A DNA stretch of 64,000 bases from Clarkia xantiana subsp. parviflora (taxonomy: Eukaryota > Streptophyta > Magnoliopsida > Myrtales > Onagraceae). Below, piece after piece: positions 10,928 through 23,304 of this stretch (position 1 is its first letter; every line of letters begins with the position of its first letter). Under the pieces are notes generated by a model that saw nothing but the letters and a program-made list of their open reading frames with translations, had not been told where the DNA came from and did not search any database. The DNA lies in contig JAPTYO010000001.1 of NCBI GenBank assembly GCA_036873135.1, forward strand, positions 51,778,624-51,842,623, given 5' to 3'. Both the position numbers and the translations under genes were made by a program.

Positions 10928-13334
10928 ATGGGATTTTTTGAATCTGGGTTGTTTCTTCTGGGCTTATTATGGGTAGTGATGGCCGGAGCTTCGCCGGCGT
11001 GTGTTTTCCCAGCTATGTACAACTTCGGCGACTCCAACTCAGACACCGGCGGGATTTCAGCTGCATTTGAGCCCATCCGCGCTCCCTACGGCGAGGGCTT
11101 TTTCCACAAACCGTCCGGCCGGGACTGCGACGGCCGCCTCATCGTCGACTTCATCGGTATCTCCAAAATCAATGTTCCGATCGACAATGCTAATTAATTA
11201 AAGCTGCTGTCTTGGAACATGTTTCTTGAAAGAATTAATTAAAATGGAGTTTTTTTTGGTTTGTACAGCTCAACAGCTAAAACTGCCATACCTGAGCGCG
11301 TACCTCAACTCACTCGGAGCAAATTTCCGGCGAGGCGCCAACTTTGCAACCGGAGGATCCACCATCCGGCGACCGAATGAGACCATTTATCAATACGGAA
11401 TCAGCCCATTCTCGCTGGATATGCAGATCACTCAATTCCTTCAGTTTAAGCAGCGGACGGCAGAACTGTACGCCAAAGGTTGTTTTTATTATTCGACAAT
11501 TTCCCGCGTTAATTACAGACATGCATTGTGGATTTGTTTTGGGGGTTTAGTTGAATTGGGTGTTTGGTTTGCAGCAAAGGATGTTAGGGATCGGAGGAAG
11601 CTGCCGCTGCAGGAAGAATTCTCAAAGGCGCTGTATACGTTCGATATCGGACAGAACGATCTGTCGATGGGGTTCCGGCAGCTGAGCAATGATCAGCTCC
11701 GAGCTCAGTTGCCGGACATGGTTAACCAGTTTGCTTCCGCCGTCCAAGTAATTAACCTCCCCTCTTTTTCCGATATATAGTTTTTTTTTTGTTTACACCT
11801 AAACTAATATCAAGTTTAACTACCTTAATTAATCTAATTTATGCAATTTTTAGGTGACATCAAAATCCAACTAGCAGCAAATTCACCTCAGGTTTAGATA
11901 ACAATTTGCATAAGAATGACATAATTTAGAGCTTTTATATTAGAGCTTTCTATGATTTCAACGACTAATTTATTAGTCTAGAAATGAGTAAGTAAATCAT
12001 CCAAATCCTAAAATTCAACTAACAAGTTCTTAATGGCCAAAAAAAAAAAAAACTAACAAGTTCTTAATTATCCATTTTGTTTTATAAAACAATTTTTTTT
12101 AGAATTCATATCATGTCGTGTAGGGTTAATTTTTTTTAATAATAGACTCAATTACATGTTATATTGCTCATAAATGTTTCATATTAAAAATATTAATATT
12201 CGATATCTTAATTATTAGATGAGTTTATTTCCACATATTTATTTTAAAATTGAAAGTACAAAAATATATTTTTAAGCATAAAATAATTTTGGCCAAAAAA
12301 AGCCATAAAATAATCTTAAACCAAGAGCAACAGATCTGATACTTCGTAAACATGGAAAATAATATAATTTTGTTACTTAAAATACCAATTTTAACACCAA
12401 AATCAATCGATAGTAAAAATTACCAAATCTGATAGTAAAAACATCAAATATCAAATATTTTAAATTTGTGATAGCAAAATAGTCTATAGTGGAAATTGTT
12501 TTTAGATACTTAATCTTTAATTGAATATCATGTTGGGCGTTTAACTTTTGATGTTGTGCCATTTTAGTCTTAAAAGTATAATTATTTTTTATTCAGCCAT
12601 TTAAAGGTTTATAATTTATAATTATAATTAGTTACCTAGTATTTTAAAAAAAATATACTAGGTTAGTCTCTCTATACCCTCATGCAATGCAACCTATTGC
12701 AATCTGACATAATGTTGTAATTTTCAGAACATATATAAGCAAGGGGGAAGGGCATTCTGGGTTCACAACACCGGTCCGGTCGGTTGTTTGCCGGTGGTCA
12801 ACTTCTACAACCACAACCCACCACCTGGCTACCTTGACCAGAATCGATGCGTCAAGTCCCAAAACGACATCGCCATTGAATTCAACCGCTTGCTCAAGGA
12901 AAGAGTGACCAAGCTAAGAACAGAGCTACCTGAAGCAGCCATCACTTATGTAGATGTCTATGCAGCCAAGTATGGACTCATCAGCAATGCCAAAAAACAA
13001 GGTAGCTACCTTCATCAAACCGAACCACTCCGGTCCAAACCTAAACCGGCTTACTCACACATGACCATCCCCTCTTCTTGTAGGATTTGCTGACCCGATG
13101 GCGGTTTGCTGTGGCTACCATGTCGACTACACCCATGTTTGGTGTGGAAACAAAGGGCTCAACGAAAACAAGACCGAAGTTTTTGGCGGGTCCTGCAAGG
13201 AACCGGCCAAATCTATCAGCTGGGACGGGGTCCATTACTCCGAGGGTGCGAACCAGTGGGTTGCGAACCGCATCCTCAACGGTTCGCTCTCAGACCCACC
13301 GGTCCCGATCAATCAAGCATGCAGAAGACACTAG
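10928..13334 (+). CDS. GDSL esterase/lipase, secreted
   Basis: Five coding exons: 10928-11156, 11269-11478, 11575-11747, 12728-13001 and 13084-13334, giving 378 residues, normal for plant GDSL lipases. Residues 1-25 form a signal peptide (FLLGLLWVVMAGASP), so the enzyme is probably extracellular or vacuolar. Family blocks are all present: FGDSNSDTGG with catalytic Ser36, GANFATGGSTI, DIGQNDL (oxyanion-hole region) and DGVHYS with Asp343 and His346 completing the triad. The family hydrolyses acyl or acetyl esters; the substrate cannot be told from sequence. Splice sites are GT/AG and all phases agree. Intron 2 (11479-11574) is 96 bases, in frame and without a stop. Intron 3 is long and AT-rich. 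The gene ends tail-to-tail with the SGF29 gene and appears intact. Confidence 0.92.
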
Positions 13335-13646
13335 AGAAGAACCGGTTCAATAATAGGCATAGCTAGACTAGATAGAACTCAAAATAAGAAACAATCAATA
13401 TATAATGACACCTTGTGGTAAGGCTCTTAGCATTGAAATGTGTAAGCAATGAATGAGTTTGTGTTCTTGCCTGACTGGTGGAAACAACAATACTTATGGG
13501 AGATATTCTCGCGGTAAACAACACATGTTCTGAATGCACGACCACAACTCTAATTGGTCAGACGTGTCGAATCATCTCGTACTCTCCTATTTGTAGCGCA
13601 TCTCGATAGATAACAGCAACTTTGTACATACAGAGGGAGTGAGTTC

Positions 13647-15969
13647 TTACTGTCGGTACCCCTCAGGCAAAGGAACCACCTTGTGGAAGGGAACCGTCCT
13701 TTGCGGCATTTCCCCGTCTTCCTCATCATCATCGAATTCTAACATATAACTAAACGAAAACACGAATCACCAATCAGAATCATCACTAAAGATAACCAAA
13801 AATCAATCTTTTAGCATCAAGAAATCATCATATCCAACTTACTCATCAGTCTTCCTCTGAATGAATGGAGTAGCACCAAGAGTTGGAAAAATTACAATAA
13901 ATGGTCAGTAAAAAATTTCAAAATTGTTATTGGAATATAACGTAAATAAGAAGAAGAAGAACTTTACCTTTTTCACGACCGTCGCTTTATAGAGAGCAGT
14001 TGTTTCTGGATAAACCGCTAAGACATGTGTTCCGGGAGGGAACTCTGGAGCGCTAGAAGGATCATTTTGCTTGGGGAAAGGCTTGATATGGGATATGGGT
14101 AGCTTGTATTTCCTGAAGGAAAACCATTATTAGCTATTGATTAGTACTAGAAGATGTGAAATTTAGACTGAATTTAATAGTAAAGTTGTTATTTTTTTCC
14201 ATTTCAGGAAGTTGTTGAATATCCCAATCAAATCAGTTATTCCCTGTAAATTAACATTTTTAACTTTCACTCTAAATTTCACACTATGTAATATTTTAAA
14301 TGTGGGATTTTAAAAAGTTGCTGGTTTTTACAGTCAAATCTAATGTGCAATGAGTTCATAAAGATGTTACCTCTGCCCACTACCCTCCTCATCGTCTTCC
14401 TCATCCAAAACTTCAAATCTAAACACGGAGATTCAAAAAACGTAAGACGATGATTAAGTCATTGCCAAGAGCTAAATAATGGTATTATCACGGAAAAGGT
14501 ATTTGTTCTTTTCCAAGATTTCTTTGTCAAAGCTGCAGAATATAGAAACTAAAGACTTACTCCTTGGTTTCCCTATTGAAATGCATCACTTTCACAACAA
14601 ACCACTCTTCTTGCTCGGCATCATCACTCGTAACCCTAGCTGCCACCTATTATTTGACAGATTCAATCCCATGAGAATCTCTTTAAACTCTTTTTTATTT
14701 ATTATTTATTTGATAATGGAAAATACAAAAAGCGCATCAATTTTTCATCTTCAAATGAAGCCTCAGATTAAGTTAGTCCATACCTGTTCACCTTTCAAAC
14801 TAGCACAGGCCTCGAGCTGACTTCTCATCGGAGGAGAAAGCCTAGGCATCTCCGTATCATTTTTCAATTTTCTTTTCTTATTATCATTGCTACCATCTGC
14901 ACTAAAAATAAATAGCTTATATAAATTATTAAATTTTCAAACTTTACATTGCTTACATCGATGATTTATGGATTAAAAGTTCAAGGAACCCATGACCATT
15001 TCTTGAATAGCTGACAGAAGCAACTAAGCTACTCAAGTAACATTAAGTTCTGAAACAGACCTAGCCTCCTCTTTGCTGGCCCTGAATGTCCAGATGGTGT
15101 AAGAGCATCAATTTGAGTGAGCAGTCCATTTGCAACTCTGCATCCAATCAAAAACAGAAACTTTGCAGCTTAATAATTAAAATGATTATAGCGTAGGAAA
15201 ACTATGACCATGATTATAACCGATAGATAGTATACACATACGTCATTTCATTTTCGGAAAGCTCCCTAGCTTGAGCATACAAGTTCCTCAACTTTGACAA
15301 AGAGGTATCACCAGGCTTCTCAACCACTTCAGGAGCTGCATTATTAGTAATAACAAGGGTCAAATATTGGATCACTGGAAAGAAGTGCATTAACATATCA
15401 AGCACAGCATGTTCCCCATCTAAAACTTTATGTTGTCATTGGATCATGCTCTGATCTAAGTTTTTTCTAATAATAATAATTTTCAGAAATTAGCATTCAT
15501 ATAGCCACAAAAGCCTCATCCTTTGTCATTTTTTGTTTTCACTAAATCTCTTTAAATTGCTAAAAAAAAAAAATAAGCAGGAAAGCAGCTGAAGATCATA
15601 GTTCAAAATCATGCTAAACGTGCAAAACTTCTGCAAATATTGCGTTATTTCGTAGCAATTCAATAGTTACTTTACTTGGGTTTTCTGCATTTACTGACAC
15701 GTGACCAAGTTAATCGAAGTCCACAGAAACCTAAGCGAAAATCACAATGGAGCCCTAAAACCAAGCCTTGAAGAGATGGAGGATGTCAGAAAGAGCTCAA
15801 AGTTGAGAAATTAAAAGCCATGAATCAGATAGACAGAATGCAGAAACTCACTAGTTTGGAGCTTCTTGTGCATCTTGTTGATCTCCATAATCACATCGTC
15901 TTGCTCTTTCTTCAGCCGATCGAGCTCCCGGGAACTGTCGAGGATCCCGGCGACCACCGCTGACGACAT
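13647..15969 (-). CDS. SGF29: SAGA-associated factor 29 homologue (SGF29)
   Basis: Nine coding exons on the minus strand, in transcript order: 15969-15852, 15335-15242, 15137-15061, 14896-14784, 14646-14561, 14418-14371, 14112-13968, 13856-13843 and 13749-13647. They total 798 bases and 265 residues, with GT/AG introns and consistent phases. The N-terminus (MSSAVVAGILDSSRELDRLK, then INKMHKKLQ) fits the coiled-coil part of plant SGF29. A basic linker (DNKKRKLKND) follows. The C-terminal half is the tandem-Tudor SGF29_C domain: EEWFVVKVMHF, EVLDEEDDEEGSGQR, YKLPISHIKPFP, FPPGTHVLAVYPETTALYKA, MLEFDDDEEDG and the end PFHKVVPLPEGYRQ. SGF29 is a nuclear SAGA subunit that reads methylated H3K4 and directs GCN5 acetylation. 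Exon 8 is only 14 bases. The gene looks functional. Confidence 0.93.
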
Positions 15970-16224
15970 TGCCTCCTCCGGAACAGCCTAATCACCGCAA
16001 ATTGTAATCAAGACCAGGATTTCTCTGTGCTTGGTAATTCCTGATTTTTGCGCTTCCCTTGATGAAGGGAGCATTCTGTAGTATTTGTATAATTTATGGA
16101 GTACATTTATAATATTCAATAATATAGGGTCAAAGGTGCCATTTAAATAAACCTGTCACTTTGGAGTTAAGCACACGAATTGAGTAATTACAGAATCAAA
16201 TAGGACCTAACTCAAACTTGGTAA
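15970..16224 (-). promoter_or_regulatory. Probable 5' UTR and promoter of SGF29
   Basis: Sequence directly upstream of the SGF29 start on the minus strand. It turns AT-rich after about 16080. No individual motif is assigned with confidence. Confidence 0.35.
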
Positions 16225-17880
16225 GTTAACATCGGTGAAAATTAAATAATGATGGTTATTCGTACTATTTATCGCAACACTTAACCGCACTATTATAGTA
16301 AGGGGCGATTATGATAATGAGTTTGTACCCACGATGGTTATGATTATGGTTATAGTATTAATCCATAACCACGGTTATAACTATTACCGCTATATATATA
16401 TTAATAACTAATATTTATACATATATATTATTATATATACTATATAAGTATTAATCTTGTAACAAAAAAAATATTAATCCAATTATTACAGCTCAATTCC
16501 CACAATTCTTTTCTTCTTTGTAGACAGAGATCCATCCCACTAGTCATTCGTTCAGCATCTTGTCCATTCTGTACCCAAGATTGGATATGGATGAACACTC
16601 AGAAATGTATATAGTTTCCATTATATCTTATATTTCTTCAGACATTATTTTCCTTCTAAAGTGACTTATGACGTTGCACATGCAAATTTCTACTATATTA
16701 TAGAATTGCTCTATTTATGAAATTTTTCATACCATTTTATCAATGTGTACTAATTTATATGTTTCTTTCATTGTTACAATTGCATTTATAAAGTTAAGAA
16801 AACTCAAGTCAATTGATGATGTAGAGGAAGATGATGAATCAACAATAACTAAGGTACTTAGTTATTTTTAGCAAAATTGAGAGTAATTCAGTTACATGAA
16901 CATGTCTAATCATTATGTTTATATTTTTTATTATTAGGTTACCTCTATCGGAAGTGATGGCCATTGAGGATCTCAAGTGATAGGCAAATGAAGAAATGTT
17001 CTTTAATTAAGTAAAACAATGACATTATGTTTAATTTGGATTTCTTGTATGAAACAATGAATGTATGTTTAATTTGGATTACGTGTATGAAACAAATGGT
17101 GTTGTATTGTTGTATTAGTTTTAAAGTTTATGGTTAAATGGTTTAACCGCGATGAAAAACCATAATTATGGTAAGAAGAATCATAATCACAATGGTTATG
17201 GTTATGGTTATGGTATGAGTGAAAAAAATATGATATAATTATGGTATTAATTAGGGATGGCAACGGGGCGGGTTTTCACAGCCCCGGACCCGCCCCGCGG
17301 GTCGGCCTAGCTGACCCGGCCCCGGCCAAATGACCCTTTCGGGGCGGGTCGGGTCGGGTCAACAATCCTGCGGGTCGACCCGCGGGGCCCCGACCCGCCC
17401 CGCCATGTGAACAATTTTTTTTTTTTTTTCACTTTTCAATATTAAATACAATTTTTTTTGTCAATATATTACATTATATATAAATTCAAAACATAAATCT
17501 AACATCAATCAAATATAAACAATAAACACATCAAATTCATTACAAATACAAATTCAAATCCAAACACCAAATTAACAAATCCTAATAATCTAAATATACA
17601 TCTATTTGTAATTTGGTCCGTGTTATTTATATATGTACTATATTAACCATATTGTTTATTAAATGTTAGATCATATTAACATAAAAAAAATAAAAAAATA
17701 AAAATATTATATATATATGCATTTCGGGGCGGGTCTACGGGGCCCCGGCTCTCTCCGGACCCGTGACCCGCAGGTCGGCGGGTCAAAACCGGGTCGGGGC
17801 CCCGAGACCCGTTGTCATCCCTAGTATTAATGGTACCTTCACCATACCCTCACCATCGTTAACCCTAGTTAACGCAATTC
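16225..17880. mobile_element. Degenerate hAT-like element with GGTTAT subterminal repeats
   Basis: Clusters of ATGGTTATG/CATAACCA words lie at 16250-16400 and again at 17125-17245, flanking about 700 bases of AT-rich sequence. The possible ends GTTAACATCGGTGA (near 16225) and, inward from the right, GTTAACGATGGTGA (near 17870) are alike, but no target duplication was found. The interior has a short acidic coding-like stretch near 16800-16855 but no recognisable transposase. It is interrupted by the MITE at 17252-17823. Confidence 0.4.
17252..17823. mobile_element. hAT-like MITE, GC-ended family
   Basis: The ends are TAGGGATGGCAACGGG and, inward from the right, TAGGGATGACAACGGG. A perfect 8-bp target duplication GTATTAAT lies at 17244-17251 and 17824-17831. 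Subterminal zones of about 150 bp are dense in GGGTCGGGTC/CGACCCGCC words around an AT-rich centre with a long T run. It is noncoding. A sister copy lies at 49103-49710. Confidence 0.93.
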
Positions 17881-18916
17881 CAATTTATATTGGATGGATG
17901 GATTTAAGTGGCCAAAATATATAAATATATTTGGCAAAAAAAAATGTATGTATAAATATATTGGATTTATGGTTCAACCCACTGGCGTTCCCATATACAA
18001 TAATGGGGTTAAATGTAACTCCATTATCGAATACTTTTATTGAAATCCTAGATTTAATTTAAAAGAAAATGCATATTAGTCCTCATTATTTTCCGTGTAA
18101 GATCCCTATTATTTTGTGTGTTACACTAAGACCCCATTATTATTTTATAAAACCTTATTATTATTTTGTAATACCTAATTCAATCCATTAGCTTTTGACT
18201 TGAAGAATATGATTGTAAATTTTATTATTTAGCTCTTTAATAGACTATGAATTGTAGTTTTTTTTTTTTTGCCACTGACTATGAATTGTAGTTAATAATG
18301 TCCTACGGGTTAATAAGAAAAATGAAAATGATGTAAATCATACAATATGTTGAAAAAAATGGATCTTACTACTAACATGTTTTAAAGTGTACAATATGTT
18401 TCAAAAAAATGGTAATTGGTACCTCATTCAATTATATGTCTAAAACTGCCCTAAAATACATGATAAATTAAAAAATTAACCAAATAGTTTTCTAAATATC
18501 AAAATAAAGACCTAATAACTTATACCAGTATTACGATAGTGTCACGATTCGATTGATGCTCAGTTGATCCTCAGTCGGTTCTTGTCAGATTTGACTCAAT
18601 TGTAACATATGTATACGTCATTAGTGCTTTACCTGTGATACTTTAAAAATTACTCAGTTAGCTTTGTACATTTGAAATATATTTAACTACAATTTTGTAG
18701 AGTTTGATTGAAAAGAGTAATAATTATTATCATTTTGCAATATGTTGTACATCTAAAAACATGTTAGTACTAAAAATCGTTTTTTTCATAAATGTTGTAT
18801 GTTTTATATAATATTTCCAAAAAAAAAAAATACAGTTATATATTAAAGTTCCGTAAAAAAAAAAAAACAAACAAACAAAGTGTACCCCAATTATAAATAT
18901 CCTGGGTACGCCACTG
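17832..18916. other. AT-rich intergenic DNA ending in a MITE-like end
   Basis: No gene seen. The last bases (GGTACGCCACTG, ending at 18916) resemble the right end of the CAGTGGCG-type hAT elements common in plants, but the matching left end was not found. A similar left-type end, CAGTGGCGGATCTAGG, begins at 19406, also without a partner. Confidence 0.35.
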
Positions 18917-19395
18917 GTTCAACAGCAGGAAGGTGTCCGTTCTACGTTGAAGATAAGACCGGTGCACACATGATATTTGGGTGTGAGTGGACAAAATTGA
19001 TCTAGTTTTCAATACTGTCTCTCCGATCTGAAAATGGCGAGTACACATTTATTGCGGACTGGGTATCGAAACTGAAGCACGCTCCGAGTTTTAGCAAGAA
19101 GGAGAAGGTCAGACTGTGGTCTTTAATAGGCACGACTTGCTGGAATATCTGGAATGAGAGATGTCGCGCGTTATTTAACCATGATGAGCCGAACCCACAG
19201 AGGATCATAGAACTCATGCTCAAGGATCATAACGAGTATTGGAACGTGCATGTGTCAGGGACTGAACCGAAAGTATCTCGACCATCACCGGAGCATGAAA
19301 GCTGGAAGGCTCCCCCAATGAACTATGTTAAGATAAACTGTGATGCGTCGTGGAAGGCCGAGACGTTACGAGGGGCTGTTGGGGGGAATATCTCG
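18917..19395 (+). pseudogene. LINE 3' fragment: zf-RVT tail and start of RNase H
   Basis: The translation contains RCPFYVEDKTGAHMIFGCEW, the cysteine-bearing zf-RVT-like motif of plant L1 LINEs. It continues through SKKEKVRLWSLIGTTCWNIW and then NYVKINCDASWKAE, the first strand of the LINE RNase H domain. A stop interrupts the first part and the RNase H domain is cut off near 19395. It belongs to the same broad family as the minus-strand LINE at 19605-23304 but lies in opposite orientation. Confidence 0.75.
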
Positions 19396-19604
19396 TACTC
19401 ATAATCAGTGGCGGATCTAGGTTTTCGGCTAAGTGGGGTCCTACGACGATCTTTCGAACAATTATCAATAACAAACTAAATCGGGATCAATTCGGGTCGG
19501 TACATAAATATATATATATATTTTTAATATCGTTTTAGCTACTTATAATTTATAATAAAACAATACAAACTTGCACCATAATATGATGTGATGCTTTAAC
19601 ATTA

Positions 19605-22600
19605 AGACGTTTAGTCAGATAAAAGATATTGACCACTTAACCACTCCCACGAGGGACCATCTTACTTCTTTCTCCTTCTTCGTGAGTCCGTTGACGTCCT
19701 TAAATAGGTCAAACCAATTCTTCATGGTAAGCTCGTTTGCATCATGGCATCGAATATTAAACACCACAAACCATACTAGAGCGCACTTAAATAACATGTG
19801 CTCCGTCGTCTCGTCCTGGTCACAAAAGGGACAGCCCTGGTTAATGCCCATTCCACGACGACCTAGTTCATGCAAAGCACCCAACTTGAGGCGCCACATT
19901 AATATTCGTATTTTAGGTAGCGTTTGCATTGCCCACGTAATCGCAAATTCGCTGCGTGGTTGATCTGCCCTGTTTGGTTGCCCGCTTCCTTTAGTCGTCG
20001 GTAAAATGATTAACCGTTGCTTCTCCCGTTTTGCTAAAAGGCCATAAGATTTTGTCAACTCCTTGACTGTAGTCCAGGGGCGGAGCTATTCATTATATTG
20101 GGGCACATATGTCCTCCTTTTCTAGCTAAGTTTAGTTAGACAAGTAAAATATATAATGAGATAATGAGATATAATGAGATAATTATCCCTAATTTTTCAT
20201 TTTTTTAGTTGTAAATTGTTATATATTTTTTAAATTTGTAGTACTTTGTACTTTAATTACATAATGTGTAATGGATAGTGAACCCTCATTATTTTGTTCG
20301 TAGCTCCGCCACTGCTGTGGTCTATGTGTACCTTCTACATTGCTAATCTCTGTTCCTGGGTCAGATAGTGGCTGATTTTGTTCATTTGCAACGTGCTTTT
20401 CCCACCCTGTACCATCGTAGCTACTTTCTTTCCAAATGAGGGAGTGAATCGACTCGAATTTTCGAGTTTATTTCCTGGAAGGTCTGGCAACCAATGGTCC
20501 TCAAGCACAAACACTCTCTCCCTGTTCCCGATAAACCAAATGCCATTATCCATGGGAACGTCACGCCCCACTAGTAAGACCGTCCAAGCCCATGATGCTC
20601 GACCGCCTTTATTAGCATAACGAAGTTCGCGGTTAGGGAAATAGATACCTTTTGGAGTTCGAGCCCAATGGGAGTTCGACTTGTTTTCAAGTCGCCACGC
20701 CATTTTTGTAAGTAGGGCCATATTGAAAACTTGTAGCTCCTTGAACCAGAGCTCACCGATCACTTTTGGCTTTGTAAGATGGTACCAACTCCGCCAATTG
20801 ATTTTATTTTCCCCTTTTTTTTACCCTACCAAAATCTTGCGATCATGACATTTATCTCTGCGCACTATGTCTTAGGGAGAAGAAACAAACTCATTGTATA
20901 CGTTGGGATGACCGTTATCACCGCCTTGTTCAAGAGGCGGGCTTTCCACCCGTTGATTTTGTTTAGAATACGGTCCTTAAGATAGTCGAGAGCTTATTTC
21001 TTTTAGCGTCCCAAAATAGTAGACAAGCCAAGATACTTACCCGGATCATGACTTATTTGATGCCAATTGTTTGTTCTACGGCTCTCTTAGTTCTCAGACA
21101 CACATTTTTTTTTTCCAAAACAAAGATTGGATTTATCGTAGTTCACCCGCTGCCACGATGCCTCACAATATCTTGTGAGAATGTCGTTCGGGCTAGTCAT
21201 ATTATATGTCGTAGCCTGCATGAATAATAGTGTATCGTCAATGAAAAGAATGTGGTGCGTGATCGGGTAATGACGCTTGACTAGGATTCCTTGGATCTTT
21301 CCTTCCTCAACTGCCTTTGTTATGTTTCGCGATAAAAAGTCCGTCACTAGAATAAAAAGGTAAGGCGGTATGGGGTTGACTTGGTGAAATCCTCTAGTAG
21401 GGACGAGTGTATGCGATCTCTTCCTGTTTATGAGGATTTGGTAAGAGACTGTGGAGACACAAGCAATTATCCATTGAACCCATTTATCATGAAACCCCAA
21501 TTTCATCAGCACCACTTTCAAGAAGTCTCACTCGACTCTATCATACGCCTTTTGCATGTCAAGTTTGAGAGCACATTCTTCCAATTGCACATTTGATCGA
21601 TTGCGCAAGTAACGAAACATCTTGTGTGCCACTATAATGTTGTTCTGGATGAGACGTCCTGCTACGGAAGCGCTTTGGAACATAGAAATTATATCCAACA
21701 AATAAGCTTCAATCGATTCGTCAGAACTTTCGATATAATTTTGTAGCCAAAGTTACATAAGATAATCGACCTATAGTGGCCCACAGAAATAGGGTTTGGC
21801 GGTTTTGGAATAAGGACAATATCAGTATGAAGTATGAACTAATTGAGACGAGAGAGTACCCGAAATGAAGAATGATTTAACCATAGTGAAAACATATTTG
21901 CCTACCACATCCTAATACCTTTGCAAGAAAAGCCCCGAATATCCGTCAGGTCCTAGTGCCCTTGACCCGCCTAACTGAAATGTTGCTACCTTAACCTCTT
22001 CCAAATAGACCGCAGCTCTTAGTTAATTTCGGTTGAAACCTTGGTCGGGACTACTTCTAGCACATCCTTCCAACCTCTCATGTCGTCCGACGAAAATAGT
22101 TTACTATAGAATCTTGTGAATTCGCTAGCAATCGTATTCTCATGTACCACCGTTCTTTCATCATCAGTTACAATCTTAAGGATTTTGTTTCTCCTTCGCC
22201 TATCCACGGTAGTGAAATGAAAGAACTTTGAATTTCAGTTACCATGATTCAACCATTTCACCCGAGATTGTTGGCTCTATTACGTCTCATCTCTCATTCA
22301 TAACTCATTTAGTCGATTTTTGAGTTTGTTGCTTCAGCAACTTGATTTTCCTTTGGAGGAATTGTTTGCACCGATCTAAGGCGTGCATATGTTCTCAAGG
22401 TCTCTATCTTTGTGTTGCCAAACTTCAACCGAATCCATATGATAAGTTTTGTTGTGCATGTCGATAGCTTAGATGCAAGAGAGCCTCCCACTACCTCTTT
22501 GCCCACCGAATCTGAGACGTTAGTTTTAGCCCATGTGTTTTTGATTAGGAGTTTGCAGTCAGTTTTCTCAGCCCAAGCCTTTTCAAATCTAAACAAGCGC

Positions 22601-23304
22601 GGTCCCTTGGTGTCTTGATGCTTCGGAACCATAACAATTGGACGATGATCTGAGCCTAGGAAGGGCTCATGGAATATGTGAGTTTGAGGGTGGCGTTGGC
22701 TGCGTTGATTAAGCCTCGGTCGAGTTGCTCACAAATATAATCATATCTTGGTTGGTTGTTGGCCCAAGTAAAGGGTCTATGAGGCCGACATCACTTATCA
22801 TGTTATTGAAATCATCCATCCACGCTTGGTCTTTTTAGATTCCCTCCAAACTTCTCATGTTAAAAGCGAATGTCGTTAAAGTCATTGATAGCGACCTAGG
22901 GCGCTGCTCCCCTCCTAGCAAGTCGTTGCCTTGTATCCTAGTTTTTTCGTCGTTCCCCGGGTTGGGGATGACCATACACGCAAGTCAAGAAGTGCATTTC
23001 TCCAGATTCTATGCTCTGTACCGTACAATCGATGAAGTTTTTGAACGCTATAATATGACAACGTCGTAACTCGAATCCCACCAAAGAGCTAGGCCCCCTG
23101 ACTTACCCAAAGGCTCAACATATGATGTGCCCGGATAATGGACTTTTCTTCATACTGTCTCACAAAAACACAACATGTTTTTTTTTGGTCTCCATTAGGA
23201 AGATGATTGCAGGGTTATACCTCCTAAGTCCTAATGAGATCCTGGAGATGTGAAACCGTTAGATCAGATCCAAGTCTCTGACAATTCCATGAGAGTGTAC
23301 TCAT
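19605..23304 (-). pseudogene. L1-type LINE ORF2, near full length but broken
   Basis: On the minus strand the ORF2 order is preserved. The endonuclease start (MSTLSWNCQRLG, ATG at 23304) is followed by the endonuclease end and linker (22632-22309, about SDHRPIVMVPKH onward). The reverse transcriptase is at 21521-21087, with FIDDTLLF in place of the usual YADD/FADD box. The post-RT region is at 20763-20335 and the zf-RVT region (GCPFCDQDETTEHMLFKC) at 20058-19615. Frameshifts and stops separate these blocks, and a 240-bp MITE interrupts it at 20075-20314. It cannot encode a working protein. RNase H and the 3' tail are missing. Confidence 0.85.
20075..20314. mobile_element. 240-bp hAT-like MITE inside the LINE
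   Basis: The ends are CAGGGGCGGAGCTA and, inward from the right, CAGTGGCGGAGCTA. The flanking 8-mers CTGTAGTC (20067-20074) and CTGTGGTC (20315-20322) match at 7 of 8. Removing the element and one 8-mer restores a continuous LINE reading between the post-RT and zf-RVT parts. It is noncoding. Confidence 0.88.
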
